Assembly (NCBI GenBank): GCA_022823625.1
Contig: JAJEHQ010000015.1
Location: forward strand, 1 to 64,000
DNA: 64,000 nt
Reading direction: 5' to 3'
Source of the DNA: Gammaproteobacteria bacterium
GTDB taxonomy: Bacteria; Pseudomonadota; Gammaproteobacteria; Arenicellales; JAJDZL01
Shown: positions 9,578-19,756 of the stretch, piece by piece
Position numbering within the stretch: position 1 is the first letter of the stretch
Layout: every line of letters starts with the position of its first letter
Made by a program: the position numbers and the translations under genes
The notes under the pieces: model-generated
Database searches by the model: none
Told to the model about the DNA's origin: nothing
What the model saw: the letters and a program-made list of their open reading frames with translations, nothing else

Positions 9578-10431
9578 GATACCTGTCTAAGGCAAAGACG
9601 ATCGGCCATGCTCGGCAGGCGGCCAGGGCGTTGCTCAGCGAAGAAACAGACACCGCGGCACTGGAAGCGGACCTGCTACTGTCCGCCGCACTTTCAGTCA
9701 ATCGCAATTTGCTGGAAGTGCTTGACACAACAGAACTTGGACCATGCCAGGCTGCAAATTTTGAACACCTACTGCAACGCAGACTGGCGGGCGAACCGAT
9801 TGCGTACATTACGCAGTCCAAAGCATTCTGGACCATTGACTTTCAGGTTAGCCCCGCAACCTTGGTCCCTCGGCCAGAGACTGAACTCGTTGTTGAGCGT
9901 GCATTATTTCACTGCCAGTCCATAGAGAATCCTGAATTGGCTGACCTCGGCACGGGGTCGGGATGCATTGCACTTGCGATTGCATCCGAAGTTTCTGCGG
10001 CACATTTGGTCGCAACTGACATCTCAGCCGATGCACTTGAAATAGCGAAACAGAATTGCAAAGCATTAGAACTCGACAACGTCAGTTTTTCTTGCGGCAG
10101 TTGGACAGAGGCACTACCGAACCACAGATTCGACATTATTGTTTCCAATCCACCATACATTGCCAGTGATGATCAATGCCTTGCAGACAAATTTATGCGC
10201 TTCGAACCACCTGTGGCACTAATTGGCGGAACTGATGGTCTGGAATCGATTCGGAGAATTGTGACCGGTATTCGGAAACATCTCAAACCAAGGGGCTGGT
10301 TGATTATCGAACATGGCTGCGACCAGGGCAATGCAGTACGCCATCTTTTTGAATCGAATGGCCTTAAGGCCTGCAGCACATTCAAAGACCTGGCTGCTCT
10401 GGACCGTGTCACTGAGGGACGTAACGACTAG
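9574..10431 (+). CDS. prmC: Release-factor glutamine N5-methyltransferase
   Basis: Methylates the Gln of the GGQ motif in RF1/RF2 using S-adenosylmethionine. The 285-residue protein has the SAM-binding loop [16 protein letters not shown] (about 127-142) and the substrate-binding NPPY motif ([12 protein letters not shown]). The start is GTG, overlapping the prfA stop by 4 nt, so the enzyme is made along with its substrate. It is convergent with xthA, 22 bases apart. Confidence 0.95.
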   Translation: MRYLSKAKTIGHARQAARALLSEETDTAALEADLLLSAALSVNRNLLEVLDTTELGPCQAANFEHLLQRRLAGEPIAYITQSKAFWTIDFQVSPATLVPRPETELVVERALFHCQSIENPELADLGTGSGCIALAIASEVSAAHLVATDISADALEIAKQNCKALELDNVSFSCGSWTEALPNHRFDIIVSNPPYIASDDQCLADKFMRFEPPVALIGGTDGLESIRRIVTGIRKHLKPRGWLIIEHGCDQGNAVRHLFESNGLKACSTFKDLAALDRVTEGRND

Positions 10432-10453
10432 CTGCCCTTAGGCGTTTGCAGAT

Positions 10454-11221
10454 TTACAGATTGAATTCTGCCCATACGGGCGTATGATCGGAAGGCCGTT
10501 CCCACTTACGCGGCTCTTTGTCGATGACACAGCGGCTACAACTGTCACGCAGCGCTTCACTGATCAAAATCAGGTCGATTCGTAGCCCCAAATCTCGGCG
10601 AAAACCGGCTGCCCGATAGTCCCACCAGGAGAAACTCCGCTCCGGCTGTTCAAACAGACGAAACGCATCGATCAGTCCCATTGCGACCAGATCTCTGTAC
10701 TGCTGTCGCTCCGGCTCACTGCAGAGTATCTTTCCTTCCCAGGCTTCCGGGTCGTGAACATCAATGTCCTCTGGTGCAATATTGAAATCTCCAACAATGA
10801 CCACCTTGCTGTGCTGCTCGATTTCGTGTTGGACGAATTTTTTGAGATGCGCAAACCACTCCAACTTGTATTGATACTTTTCAGAACCGACTGACTGGCC
10901 GTTCGGCACGTAGAGATTGATGACTCGAACCCCATTCACTGATGCAGCAATAACACGACGCTGTTGATCATCATATTCTGGAATTCCGCGGACAATATCT
11001 TTCATCTCTCCTTTGGTGAGAATTGCCACTCCGTTATAGGTTTTCTGGCCGAAAAAACTCACGTTGTATCCCGCTTCAATGATCGGATCGATCGGAAACG
11101 CATCATCCATCGTCTTGGTTTCCTGAAGACAGATGACGTCTGGGTCGGTTTGCCGAGACCAGCTCTTCAGGTGCTCAAGACGTACTTTTAGGGAATTGAC
11201 GTTCCAAGTGCAAATTTTCAC
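10454..11221 (-). CDS. xthA: Exodeoxyribonuclease III
   Basis: AP endonuclease and 3'-5' exonuclease of base-excision repair. The 255-residue protein has the ordered motifs of the family: WNVNSL with Asn7, LQETK with the metal-binding Glu34, GDFNIAP, GLRIDLIL and the C-terminal SDHTPVWAEF with catalytic Asp-His. Length is typical. It is a single gene, convergent with prmC. Confidence 0.95.
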   Translation of the reverse strand: MKICTWNVNSLKVRLEHLKSWSRQTDPDVICLQETKTMDDAFPIDPIIEAGYNVSFFGQKTYNGVAILTKGEMKDIVRGIPEYDDQQRRVIAASVNGVRVINLYVPNGQSVGSEKYQYKLEWFAHLKKFVQHEIEQHSKVVIVGDFNIAPEDIDVHDPEAWEGKILCSEPERQQYRDLVAMGLIDAFRLFEQPERSFSWWDYRAAGFRRDLGLRIDLILISEALRDSCSRCVIDKEPRKWERPSDHTPVWAEFNL

Positions 11222-11476
11222 AGGTCTTATCTTTGTTTAAGCCAGTAGAAGAAGAATTGTGTCGTTTTATTTTATGCTGTTAAGCCCAGCTAACGCGATG
11301 TGTGTGCCAATCGGTACCATTTCATACTGAAGCCACTGACTTCATTGACTCGAAATCGAAATTTCTGCGGTCGATTTCAATGTCAATTGATAAAATCTAT
11401 TTTTTCGAGTCTGCCAGTAAATCTAATGATCCGTTTCATTGATGGAAAATGCAGACCTTTCGTGGTCGCCACAAGT
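11222..11476. other. Gap between xthA and tRNA-Met
   Basis: About 255 bases upstream of xthA (minus strand) and upstream of the tRNA (plus strand), so both promoters should lie here. No ORF with recognisable features and no clear hairpin. I could not identify a convincing -35/-10 pair. Confidence 0.4.
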
Positions 11477-11553
11477 GGCTATGTAGCTCAGTCGGTTAGA
11501 GCGCGGCACTCATAATGCCGAAGTCGGTGGTTCGAGTCCACCCATAGCCACCA
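11477..11553 (+). tRNA. tRNA-Met (CAT), elongator type
   Basis: A 77-nt cloverleaf with acceptor stem GGCTATG/CATAGCC, discriminator A and encoded CCA. It has D-arm AGCTCAGTCGGTTAGAGC, anticodon stem CGGCA/TGCCG around loop CTCATAA (anticodon CAT at 11511-11513), and T-arm GTGGTTCGAGTCCAC. It closely resembles the E. coli elongator tRNA-Met and lacks initiator features such as an unpaired first acceptor base. The Ile2 (lysidine) alternative fits less well. Confidence 0.95.
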
Positions 11554-11628
11554 GTCCGTTCCTTACTCCATAATCCGGCTACGATAAACCGATCTGTATA
11601 TCATGTTTTATGGTAAGTTAAACCTCTT

Positions 11629-12861
11629 CTAGCGATCTTGTGCCATGTGCTCGCGCCAGTCTTCTCGATCAATCAGGACGGCAACACCCATGCCAATTAC
11701 CAGTCCCCAAAATGGCGCACCGATATTCCATATCGAAATATCAGACACCGTAACCAGCAATGTAATCAGTGCACTCATCTGAAACTTGCTTGAAAATGCA
11801 ACGACAAAAGCTCGCAGCAAAACAGGTAATAGAGCCAGACCGGCCAATACGGCTATAAACTCTGGCGGCAACTTAAGAATTAACCAGGTTGCGGCAAACG
11901 CCATAATGCCGAACAGAATATTCATCACCCCAAACATCACGCCAGCTGTGTATTGACGGTTCTGTTTACCGCTGCTTACCAGCACTGCGTTGGATGGTCC
12001 TGTGACACACATCGAAACCGCACCGAACAACGCACACAACCCAGAACCCAAGCCACAGGCCAGGGTCATATTGTTGACTGGCGGTTTGTGACCGCCACTA
12101 ATCAGTACCGCAATGCCTTGAGCATTCTGTGCAACCAGCACTGTCACCACCAACGGCACAACCAACTCGAATAGCGACTGTTGACTGAACTGTGGCATCT
12201 GTAAAGCAGGTAATGCAACCCACTGAACCATCTCCTGATCGGTTGTGAAATTGCCCGTCATTAGAACGACGACTATACCGGCAACCAGAGTCATTACCAC
12301 TGGTGGCACGCGAGCGCTCAAGCCTGGAACCAGTATTGTTCCAACATATGCCAGGACCATCACGGTAGAAAGCCATAGTTCACTTTCAAATGCCAATACC
12401 AAGTCGAGACCAAACTGCAGAAATATGCCGGCCACCATGGCCAGCACAACCGGCATCGGTACATAGCGCATGGCTTTTCCGACCCCTCCAGACACGCCGA
12501 TCACAATCAACAGCAACGCGGTTGCCCAATAAGCACCAATAATCTCAGCAAAACTCGAGTGATCAAATGCTGATGCGAGCAGCACGGTTCCGGGAATAGT
12601 CCAGGCAAAGCTGATTGGCTGCCGATAGGCAAGTGAAAATCCGATTGTGATCAGGCCGCTGAAAACGCAGCCGGCAAAGAGCCAAGAACCGATTTCGGCT
12701 TGCGTCAGACCTCCACCCAGGCCCACCGAAATAATGATGGCGGTGGGTCCTGTCGAAGAAAAAAGAAATGCGACAGTGGCGGTGCCCAGATAGGTGCCAC
12801 CGATGTCGCGACGCAGGTCTCTAATGCCTGCAACAGGTCGGCTAATTTTTTCAAATGTCAT
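11629..12861 (-). CDS. benE: BenE-family benzoate:H+ symporter
   Basis: A 410-residue inner-membrane protein with 11-12 hydrophobic helices. The family signature near residue 75 reads RQPISFAWTIPGTVLLASA, and VPMPVVLAMVAGIFLQFGL is also typical of BenE. Members take up benzoate or related aromatic acids with protons. No benzoate catabolic genes are nearby, so the substrate is uncertain. It is a lone gene, divergent from the aminotransferase across a 285-bp gap. Confidence 0.85.
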   Translation of the reverse strand: MTFEKISRPVAGIRDLRRDIGGTYLGTATVAFLFSSTGPTAIIISVGLGGGLTQAEIGSWLFAGCVFSGLITIGFSLAYRQPISFAWTIPGTVLLASAFDHSSFAEIIGAYWATALLLIVIGVSGGVGKAMRYVPMPVVLAMVAGIFLQFGLDLVLAFESELWLSTVMVLAYVGTILVPGLSARVPPVVMTLVAGIVVVLMTGNFTTDQEMVQWVALPALQMPQFSQQSLFELVVPLVVTVLVAQNAQGIAVLISGGHKPPVNNMTLACGLGSGLCALFGAVSMCVTGPSNAVLVSSGKQNRQYTAGVMFGVMNILFGIMAFAATWLILKLPPEFIAVLAGLALLPVLLRAFVVAFSSKFQMSALITLLVTVSDISIWNIGAPFWGLVIGMGVAVLIDREDWREHMAQDR

Positions 12862-13146
12862 AGAAGGCGTATTTAATTACACAGGACAATTCAGTGTAGG
12901 GAAATTATGTACTTCAGTGGACAAAGATCAACCAGGTAATTCATCAGAGGTCAGTCAGCCTGATGATATTGGCTGAAAATGAACACAATCTTTTGTACGA
13001 CCTGCTGCCAGATCTGATTCGCAACAAAGTCCATTAAAAGAATGACATTTCATTTTTTAATCGCCACCATGCTAGTCAACGAAAGTACATAATTCCTTTT
13101 TTATATTTAAGTTAGAGTCAAATTTTTTGATGGATGGAACCGAAAT

Positions 13147-14319
13147 ATGAAGTTTGCCAGCCTCGCTGAACGCGTTGACGGACCTGGCTCAGATGCCTGG
13201 GAAATTCACTACGCAGCAGCAAAACGCCAATTGAATGGCGAAAACGTGATTATTCTCTCAATCGGACAGGAAATGCTTGAATCCACACCAGCGGCTGTGC
13301 TTGAAGCCGCGGTTGACAGCCTGAACAATGGACGGCATCACTATAGCGAAATCGGTGGTGAACTGCACCTGCGTGAATCAGTAGCGACGCGCTATACAAA
13401 ACTTTGGGGCAAAACTGTCTCAGCATCCAATGTTTCCATCATGTCAGGCGCTCAGAATGCTTTATTTGCGACATCACTGTGCCTCCTGGAAAAAGGTGAT
13501 GAAGCGATTCTGATCGAACCCTATTACGCAACTTATCCAGCCACACTTTCAGTTGGCGGAGCTGCAATATCAGCAGTACCAACACGTCCGGAAAACGACT
13601 TTTTACCATCAATTGATGATATTTCTAGCCGAATTACGAATAAAACCCGTGCAGTTCTAATTAATTCGCCACAAAACCCATCAGGCATGGTTTATCCAGA
13701 AAGGCTCATTATCGATCTCGTCAATCTATGTAAGGACAGGGGCATCTGGCTGATTTCCGATGAAGTTTACGCTTTTTTCCCCGAACCCGGCACCTTTCGT
13801 TCACCCGCGTCTCTGCCTGGCGCATTCGAACATTGCGTAACCATCTCCAGCGTCTCAAAATCTCACCGCATGACCGGCTGGCGCGTGGGCTGGGTTATCG
13901 CCAGTGAACCACTGATAAAAAAACTGTTTAATCTGTCGCTCTGCATGAGTTATGGTCTGCCCCCATTTACTCAGGACGCCGCAAGTACAGCGCTCGCGAG
14001 CTCTGAGGATATTGAAGGGACAATACGAAATGAAATCAACCGCAAACGCAACTGGGTCATATCCAAACTAAGTGAAATATCAGGGGTGGTCATACGCGGA
14101 TCAGAAGTCGGTATGTTTGTTACATTCGACATTAGAGACCTGGGAATTGATGGCAACGATTTTGCCTGGCGGCTACTCAATGAATACGATGTCGCGCTAT
14201 TACCTTGTACGGCATTTGGACCAAGTGGGGAAGGCATACTTAGAATGAATATTGGTGAGTCGGACCGAAACCTTCAGTTAGCGTGCGAACGGATTCACCG
14301 TCTGATTACGAAACTCTAG
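13147..14319 (+). CDS. Class I/II PLP aminotransferase, AruH-like
   Basis: A 390-residue fold-type I aminotransferase. The PLP lysine is in SSVSKSHRMTGWRVGWV, with NSPQNPSG and ISDEVYA upstream. The N-terminal pattern (AERVDG...AWEIHYAA) and the SKSHRMTGWR block look much like P. aeruginosa AruH, an arginine:pyruvate transaminase. The usual G.PDF.TP segment reads GQEMLESTP, a departure that may affect substrate choice. It lies 83 bases before two acyl-CoA dehydrogenase genes and may share their transcript. Substrate is not proven. Confidence 0.75.
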   Translation: MKFASLAERVDGPGSDAWEIHYAAAKRQLNGENVIILSIGQEMLESTPAAVLEAAVDSLNNGRHHYSEIGGELHLRESVATRYTKLWGKTVSASNVSIMSGAQNALFATSLCLLEKGDEAILIEPYYATYPATLSVGGAAISAVPTRPENDFLPSIDDISSRITNKTRAVLINSPQNPSGMVYPERLIIDLVNLCKDRGIWLISDEVYAFFPEPGTFRSPASLPGAFEHCVTISSVSKSHRMTGWRVGWVIASEPLIKKLFNLSLCMSYGLPPFTQDAASTALASSEDIEGTIRNEINRKRNWVISKLSEISGVVIRGSEVGMFVTFDIRDLGIDGNDFAWRLLNEYDVALLPCTAFGPSGEGILRMNIGESDRNLQLACERIHRLITKL

Positions 14320-14402
14320 GGTGCATAAACCAACCCCATCGCTGATATAAAATTGAATGAACCCAACAGAGTTTTCCGAGTACAAAAGTTCAGAATGTTT
14401 GT

Positions 14403-15605
14403 ATGTTAAACACCCCTCAGTTCAGCCCGGAACTTGAAGCATTTCGACTGACGGTTCGGCAGTTCATTCATGAAAACCTGCCCGATGATATTCGGCAAAT
14501 GGTTGCCTGCGAACGTATGGATCTTCCGCGAGAGGCTCAAGTACGCTGGCATCGAATTTTGCACAGCCAGGGCGGTTGGTGCTGTCCTTCGTGGCCAGAG
14601 CATTACGGTGGTCCAGGTTGGAGCGATGAGCAGCAATATATATTTGAACAGGAACTGTCTTTGAACGATGCACCGCGTTTGATGATCTATGGTGTCGGCA
14701 TGCTAGGGCCAACGCTCTTCAAGTATGGCACCGAGGAACAGAAACAACGCGTTTTACCGGACATTCTTGAAGGGAAAATTTTTTGGTGTCAGGGTTTTTC
14801 AGAACCTGATTCCGGATCAGATCTCGCCTCATTGCAGTGCCGAATGACAGAAGATGGCGACGAGTATGTCATCAATGGCTCAAAAATTTGGACCAGTGAT
14901 GCGCATCTCGCTGATTGGATTTTCGGACTATTTCGCTCTGGCGGCGGTGAACGCAAACAACAGGGCATTTCTTTCCTGATGATTGATCTTTCTTCACCCG
15001 GGGTAACGATTCGACCGCTCAAAATATTTGAAGATACCCACGAGGTAAACCAAGTGTTCTTCGATCAGGTGCGAGTTCCCAAAGAAAACGTTGTTGGCGT
15101 GCCTGGACAAGGTTGGGAAATTGGCAAGTATCTATTGAGCCTGGAACGCTTCGGTACTGCAGAGGTCTCTCGAACCAAAGCCAGCATGAAGCGACTTACA
15201 CAGTTGGCGTTCGCACCTGCTGCAGGCGGTATGCGGTTGATCGATAACGTAGATTTTGCCGAGCGCTACTGCAGAATTGAACGTTCCCTGCATGCACTGG
15301 AAATGACGGAAAGGCGCTTGCTGCTTGGCGATCAGCGGGCAGAATCGGTGGATACCGGTGCTTCACTGCTAAAGATTCGCGGCACTGAAATTCAGTCGGA
15401 TGTCTTTCGCCTGACTGCAGAAGCCAGTGCCCACTTCGCAGCAGTTGACATCGCTCGGGACTACACCGAACTTCAAGCTGACAACCCCTACCAGGTTGGA
15501 GATGCCACCAGGAATTACTTCAACTATCGAAAAACTCCCATTTATTCGGGTTCAAACGAAATTCAGCGCAACATAATTGCCAAAGCGGAACTTGGGCTGT
15601 CGTAA
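14403..15605 (+). CDS. Acyl-CoA dehydrogenase, PimC-like large subunit
   Basis: A 400-residue flavoprotein that should oxidise an acyl-CoA to the enoyl-CoA. The FAD/substrate block is WCQGFSEPDSGSDLASL (about 133-149), and the C-terminus has TPIYSGSNEIQRNIIAKAELG. Where medium-chain enzymes have the catalytic Glu (YEGT), this has Ser (YSGS), as in paired enzymes of the PimC type, so the base must be elsewhere or in the partner. The stop overlaps the next gene's start by 1 nt. The two probably form a heteromer. Confidence 0.82.
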   Translation: MLNTPQFSPELEAFRLTVRQFIHENLPDDIRQMVACERMDLPREAQVRWHRILHSQGGWCCPSWPEHYGGPGWSDEQQYIFEQELSLNDAPRLMIYGVGMLGPTLFKYGTEEQKQRVLPDILEGKIFWCQGFSEPDSGSDLASLQCRMTEDGDEYVINGSKIWTSDAHLADWIFGLFRSGGGERKQQGISFLMIDLSSPGVTIRPLKIFEDTHEVNQVFFDQVRVPKENVVGVPGQGWEIGKYLLSLERFGTAEVSRTKASMKRLTQLAFAPAAGGMRLIDNVDFAERYCRIERSLHALEMTERRLLLGDQRAESVDTGASLLKIRGTEIQSDVFRLTAEASAHFAAVDIARDYTELQADNPYQVGDATRNYFNYRKTPIYSGSNEIQRNIIAKAELGLS

Positions 15606-16753
15606 TGACAGACACATCCCTCTACGAACAGCAATCGCTAATTGAGGACTCCGCCAGACGGTTTCTCGACCATCACTACAGCTTCGAAGCACGCCGAAAA
15701 ATCATCCACGAAGAACCAGGGTACTCAACCCGACAGTGGGAAGAGATGGCTGAGCTCGGTTGGATGCTGTTGCCGATGTCGGCAGACTTTGGCGGATTGG
15801 GCGGAGACATGGCTTTGGTTTCAGCACTCGCGAAAGAATTTGGTCGATCGTTATTCGTCAACCCATTTCTTGGAAGCGCGGTTGTCTCGACGAAGATCAT
15901 TGAGGAATCTGAATTTGAACCACTACGCTCTGAGATTCTCGATGGGATCGGTGCAGGTGGAGCCATCGTATCTCCGGCGCTTTATGAAGCTCAAGTCCGC
16001 TATGATCTTGATAACATTGCGACAACAGCGAGTGAAAAAGATGGTCGAATCGTTATGAATGGTACAAAAACCGCAGCTCTATACGGCAACGTTGCGTCGG
16101 ATCTATTGGTTTTGGCGCGTCATGAAGCTGAACATAAAAATGCTAGTTTTTCTCTCTGTTTGGTGTCAGTCGAGCAGTTGGGCATCGCAATGACTCATCA
16201 TCGCACACACGACGGCGGGAGAATGTCCGATGTGCAATTCAGAGACGTTGAAGTTAACAGAAATCAGATTCTGCTTCACGGTCAGGAAACATTGCCAATA
16301 GTCAAACGTGCCATACGATATGCGAACGCATCCATATGTGCTGAACTGGTGGGTGCAATGGAAGCGACTTTTGAAATGACCCTGGAATATCTAAAAACGC
16401 GTCAGCAATTCGGAAAATATCTCAGTTCCTTTCAGGCACTTCAGCACCGCATGGTCGATATGTTCATGCGCTGTCAATTAGCTGAATCAATGCGCCGTGA
16501 AGCGGCTCGTGCGATCGAGTCCGCAAACGAAACTGAACAGGATATGATTATCTCAGCGGCCAAGTGCGAAATTGCGCGCGCGGCACTGCTCAATGCTGAA
16601 GAAGCGGTGCAGTTGCATGGCGCAATGGGAATGATGGATGAAATGCCCGTTGGACACTACCTTAAACGAGTTTTCACACTTGGTCTCTTGTTTGGTGATG
16701 CCGACTATCATCAGAATTGCTATCGAAACATGAGAATTCAGGCATCGCACTAA
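15605..16753 (+). CDS. Acyl-CoA dehydrogenase, PimD-like small subunit
   Basis: A 382-residue second acyl-CoA dehydrogenase, starting on the last base of the previous gene (TAATG). C-terminal LLNAEEAVQLHGAMGMMDE and YLKRVFTLGLLFGD match the small-subunit family, while the FAD-binding block is weaker than in the partner. Together they resemble PimC/PimD of pimeloyl-CoA (dicarboxylate) degradation. No thiolase or CoA ligase lies alongside, so the pathway is open. Confidence 0.8.
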   Translation: MTDTSLYEQQSLIEDSARRFLDHHYSFEARRKIIHEEPGYSTRQWEEMAELGWMLLPMSADFGGLGGDMALVSALAKEFGRSLFVNPFLGSAVVSTKIIEESEFEPLRSEILDGIGAGGAIVSPALYEAQVRYDLDNIATTASEKDGRIVMNGTKTAALYGNVASDLLVLARHEAEHKNASFSLCLVSVEQLGIAMTHHRTHDGGRMSDVQFRDVEVNRNQILLHGQETLPIVKRAIRYANASICAELVGAMEATFEMTLEYLKTRQQFGKYLSSFQALQHRMVDMFMRCQLAESMRREAARAIESANETEQDMIISAAKCEIARAALLNAEEAVQLHGAMGMMDEMPVGHYLKRVFTLGLLFGDADYHQNCYRNMRIQASH

Positions 16754-16806
16754 AATTCACAGGACAATTAGAAGCGAACGAACTAAACCATTAGAGAACT
16801 ACAGCA

Positions 16807-17184
16807 ATGGCCGATGACTACGATATTCACGTGAGTGTTGAAACGCACTATCTTGATCACCGTTCAAGTCCAAACGAAGATCGCTTTGTATTTGCCTATA
16901 CCATCACCATTACCAACTATGGTAAGGTTGGCGCCCAACTCCTTCGACGTCACTGGATCGTTAAGGACAGTGATGAACGGGTACAGGAGGTGCGCGGTGA
17001 TGGCGTCGTTGGTGAACAGCCGCACCTCATGCCTGGAGAGTCTTACCAGTACACCAGCGGTACGGTGCTTGAGACACCGGTCGGTACGATGGAAGGAAGC
17101 TACCAGATGATTGCCGATGACGGCGCACAGTTTGATGCCACAATCCCACTATTTGTATTGTCTGCGAAGCAAACGCTACACTAG
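16807..17184 (+). CDS. apaG: ApaG (DUF525) protein
   Basis: A 125-residue small beta-sandwich protein of the ApaG/DUF525 family, found in many gammaproteobacteria. Motifs seen: YTITITNYG, LLRRHWIV, EVRGDGVVGEQPHLMPGE and the Y.SG..L.TP.G.M.G.Y pattern. Biochemical role is poorly defined; apaG usually sits with rsmA and apaH, but here it stands alone, convergent with gyrB, 23 bases between stops. Confidence 0.93.
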   Translation: MADDYDIHVSVETHYLDHRSSPNEDRFVFAYTITITNYGKVGAQLLRRHWIVKDSDERVQEVRGDGVVGEQPHLMPGESYQYTSGTVLETPVGTMEGSYQMIADDGAQFDATIPLFVLSAKQTLH

Positions 17185-17207
17185 CAGCAGGAACTTGAGT
17201 CTCGAAT

Positions 17208-19658
17208 CTAGATATCGATATTTTTTGCCGAGAGGGCCCTGGTTTCAATAAACTCACGCCGAGGCGGCACTTTGTCACCCATTAAAATTTCAAAAGTCTT
17301 ATCGGTGCCATCTATGTCTTCGATTTTGACCTTTCGCAGCAAGCGCTCACTCATGTCCATGGTGGTATCGCGCAGCTGATCTGCGTTCATTTCACCAAGG
17401 CCCTTATAGCGCTGAATGGTCATTCCCTTACGGGCGTCCTGCATCAGCCAATCGACTGCCTCGGTCAGATCAACATGTTTAGCGGATTTTGTACCGCGCT
17501 GAGCAATAACTGCCGACACATCGTGTTTGTGCATTTCATTAGCTAGGGCAGTCATTAACTTATAGCTCGATGAGTTCACAATCAGCCTGTCTATTAATGA
17601 CTCTTTACTGCTTCCCATGTGTTCTCTAACAAACTTGATGTGGTAGCCAGCTTCAGACCCTTCTCCTTCTGCAGGAATGACCTCGACAGAATAATCACCG
17701 ATTTCGTCTTCCAATGCTTCTGAGATCTTTTCCGCGAATGATTCAAGATAAGCCAGATCACCGAATTTTTCCGGGTCAAGTGGCTGTAGCTTGCTCAGGA
17801 CAGAAAGCACCCGGGGGTCAATGTTGCGATTTGATAGTTTTTCGGTTGCCAACCGAGCATCAATTCGAGTCTGACAAAGTTTTTCAAGCGCCTCTTTCTC
17901 AAGCACGATCGCAGCACTGTCTGAACCATTCATCAGTTCGACTCTTGCATCCAATAGTGCATTCTCCAAAACATATTCATCCAGTTCACCATCATCGCTC
18001 AGGTACTTTTCCGATTTTTTGTACTTCGCTTTGTATAGTGGCGGCTGCGCAATATACAGGTGCCCGTCTTCAATCAGGCGACGCATTTTGTTGAAGAAAA
18101 AAGTCAACAGCAAGGTGCGAATATGAGAGCCGTCGATATCCGCATCAGTCATGATGATGATGCGGTGATAGCGCAGATTTTCGATCTCAAATTCATTGTC
18201 AACACCGGTTCCCAGTGCAGCAATCAGTGTTTGAATCTCTTCAGACGCCACAATCTTGTCAATCGAAGCTTTCTGCACATTAAGAATTTTGCCTTTAAGG
18301 GGCAGAATCGCTTGATATTTTCGATCTCGAGCCTGCTTGGCCGAACCACCAGCGGATTCGCCCTCAACCAGGAATAGTTCACTGAGTGCCGGATCCTGCT
18401 CCTGACAATCTGCCAGTTTGCCAGGTAGGGTGGTTGACTCAAAGCCATTTTTTCGTGCGGCCTTTCGCGCCTGTTGGGCGCGCTCGCGAACTGCGGCTGC
18501 GTGAACGACTTTGTCACAAATCATGCGAGCAATTCTGGGGTTTTCTACCAGAAATTCAGTCAGCCCTTGGGAAACCACTTGCCGCACTGCGCCTTCGACA
18601 GATGAAGATACCAGTTTGTCCTTTGTTTGAGAGGAGAATTTGGGTTCGTTCACCCTAACCGATAGAATCGAAGTCAAACCCTCGCGAATATCGTCTCCAT
18701 TCACAGAAATTTTCTTGCCGATACCCAAGTCGTCCATATACGCGGTGATTGTTGTGGTTAAACCCTTGCGAAAACCTGTCGTATGGGTGCCACCATCGCG
18801 TTGATAGATGTTATTCGTATAGCTTCGGGAGTTATCCTGGTAATAGTTATTGCACCACTGCAGAGCTGCGTTAACAACCACACCGTCACGTTCACCAGAC
18901 AGCGAAATCACGTCCTGGTTGATCGGGTCGCGCGAGTGATTCAGGTCGGCTACATACTGTACGATGCCACCATCGTTCTTCATCACCTCTCGACGCCCGT
19001 CACGCTCATCGTAGAGTTCAATATGAATGCCAGAATTCAGATAGGCCAACTCCCGCAACCGCTGATGAATGATTTCAAAATGAAATTCAGTGTCACTGAA
19101 ATACTCATCTGACGGTTTGAATAGGATCGTGGTTCCAGTCTTGTCTGATTGACCCGTTACCTGAATTGGTTCGACGGGTTCACCATCGGCGAACTCCTGA
19201 TAGTGAACTTTGCCTTCCCGGTGGATCGTCATGTGCAGCTTTTCCGAAAGTGCATTCACCACAGAAACGCCAACACCATGCAGGCCTCCTGCAGCACTGT
19301 ACGACTCGTCGTCAAATTTTCCACCGGCATGCAGAACCGTCATCACAACGGTCGCACCGGGCATATCTTCGCCATTTGGCCCACCTTCTTTGACGATATC
19401 TGTCGGAATGCCTCGACCGTTATCTTCAACGGAAACCGCCCCGTCAGCATGAATAATGACAATAATCCGATCGCAAAATCTCTGCAGAACCTCATCAATC
19501 GAGTTGTCAACGACTTCGGTCACCATATGATGCAAACCGGTTCCATCATCGGTGTCACCAATGTACATACCAGGACGTTTACGGACTGGGTCCAGGCCGC
19601 GTAAAACCTTTATGTTTTCGGCTCCGTAAGAACTTCCGTTGGTCTTGTTTTCTGTCAT
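17208..19658 (-). CDS. gyrB: DNA gyrase subunit B
   Basis: ATPase subunit of the type II topoisomerase that introduces negative supercoils. 816 residues from the ATG at 19658; the track's TTG at 19667 adds three residues and has no better ribosome site. Order seen: GHKL ATPase (VVDNSIDE; VEDNGRGIPTDI; GLHGVGVSVVNALS), TOPRIM domain (ELFLVEGESAGGSAKQARDR; DADIDGSHIRTLLLTFF), and the C-terminal QRYKGLGEMNADQL block. dnaN follows upstream with only about 95 bases between and no recF. Confidence 0.97.
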   Translation of the reverse strand: MTENKTNGSSYGAENIKVLRGLDPVRKRPGMYIGDTDDGTGLHHMVTEVVDNSIDEVLQRFCDRIIVIIHADGAVSVEDNGRGIPTDIVKEGGPNGEDMPGATVVMTVLHAGGKFDDESYSAAGGLHGVGVSVVNALSEKLHMTIHREGKVHYQEFADGEPVEPIQVTGQSDKTGTTILFKPSDEYFSDTEFHFEIIHQRLRELAYLNSGIHIELYDERDGRREVMKNDGGIVQYVADLNHSRDPINQDVISLSGERDGVVVNAALQWCNNYYQDNSRSYTNNIYQRDGGTHTTGFRKGLTTTITAYMDDLGIGKKISVNGDDIREGLTSILSVRVNEPKFSSQTKDKLVSSSVEGAVRQVVSQGLTEFLVENPRIARMICDKVVHAAAVRERAQQARKAARKNGFESTTLPGKLADCQEQDPALSELFLVEGESAGGSAKQARDRKYQAILPLKGKILNVQKASIDKIVASEEIQTLIAALGTGVDNEFEIENLRYHRIIIMTDADIDGSHIRTLLLTFFFNKMRRLIEDGHLYIAQPPLYKAKYKKSEKYLSDDGELDEYVLENALLDARVELMNGSDSAAIVLEKEALEKLCQTRIDARLATEKLSNRNIDPRVLSVLSKLQPLDPEKFGDLAYLESFAEKISEALEDEIGDYSVEVIPAEGEGSEAGYHIKFVREHMGSSKESLIDRLIVNSSSYKLMTALANEMHKHDVSAVIAQRGTKSAKHVDLTEAVDWLMQDARKGMTIQRYKGLGEMNADQLRDTTMDMSERLLRKVKIEDIDGTDKTFEILMGDKVPPRREFIETRALSAKNIDI

Positions 19659-19756
19659 CTTATCCAATGAATGCTATGTTGGGTGCGTTGGATTGACTGG
19701 CGAACGCATCTAGTGCGAACGAAAGTTGCTGGATTATTTTGTTGCTGTTGCGAGCA

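Noticed and set aside
16825-16845. CACGTG palindrome at the start of apaG
   Set aside because: Flanks do not match parS beyond the central six bases.
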